Shown here piece by piece: positions 63,865 to 64,000 of a DNA stretch of 64,000 nt. Source of the stretch: Tanytarsus gracilentus (taxonomy: Eukaryota; Arthropoda; Insecta; Diptera; Chironomidae). A model generated the notes under the pieces. The model did not search any database. It had not been told where the DNA came from and saw only the letters and a list, made by a program, of their open reading frames with translations. The translations under genes and the position numbers were made by a program. The DNA lies in the NCBI GenBank assembly GCA_038502055.1, contig JAXRKN010000044.1:4188001-4252000 (forward strand), in the 5' to 3' direction. The number at the start of each line of letters is the position of its first letter. The first letter of the stretch is position 1.

Positions 63865-63948
63865 ATGTTGCCGCGTAAAGATATTTTTGCAGCAGCTTTC
63901 TACCCGCCTCAAAACAATCAGCATCGCTTTCTCGCGAACAAAAATTAA
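63865..63948 (+). CDS. Possible short open frame after a TATA-type promoter
   Basis: ATG at 63,865 opens a 27-codon frame (MLPRKDIFAAAFYPPQ...) ending in TAA at 63,946-63,948. It has no known domain. It could be a chance frame in a leader or non-coding first exon of a gene beyond the right edge. The only support is its position after the TATA and initiator-like words. Confidence 0.15.
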   Translation: MLPRKDIFAAAFYPPQNNQHRFLANKN

Positions 63949-64000
63949 TTCATTATCAATTAAAACGACGCCCACACAATTCCACACTCGATGAAAATAA

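Overview
This window looks like nuclear DNA from an insect, most likely a fly of the midge or mosquito grade. The evidence is strong AT richness, very short GT-AG introns (about 50-70 bp) and three animal genes whose proteins resemble fly and human families. Species was not determined; every family call rests on recognising motifs in translated sequence, not on a search.

Left end (1-10,016): a compact gene cluster. The 3' half of an ADCK5-like UbiB kinase (+) converges on a YTHDC2/Bgcn-like DEAH helicase (-), with opposing poly(A) signals only a few bases apart. The helicase gene is divergent from a FANCD2 gene (+) across a gap of about 190 bp between start codons, probably a shared promoter.

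Middle (10,017-45,206): about 35 kb with no convincing intact gene. It holds a TA-flanked inverted-repeat element with a homopolymer-rich core (19,935-21,126). It also holds a broken BTB-domain gene (23,623-25,990) interrupted by two DNA transposons. One is a long foldback element with a 9-bp duplication. The other is a Transib-like element whose ends are exactly CACAGTG, flanked by CCAGG. The rest is AT-rich DNA with degenerate dispersed repeats, and may include regulatory DNA for the homeobox gene that follows.

Right end (45,207-64,000): an aristaless (al) homeobox gene on + (coding exons from 45,275 to 56,491). A second al-like gene faces it tail to tail on - (last exon 59,104-59,751). The two last exons share a tract of about 503 bp with only about seven differences, all silent, while their homeodomain-coding parts have clearly diverged. 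This points to recent gene conversion. The + copy carries a 12-nt micro-exon and a Phe-to-Tyr change at homeodomain position 49.

The 8.5-kb first coding intron of al contains an antisense, partly duplicated and decaying gene of unknown family (about 46,960-52,800). It has a GIY-YIG-like core, a C-terminal zinc finger, two in-frame stops, three related first-exon blocks and an exon fused across the duplication junction.
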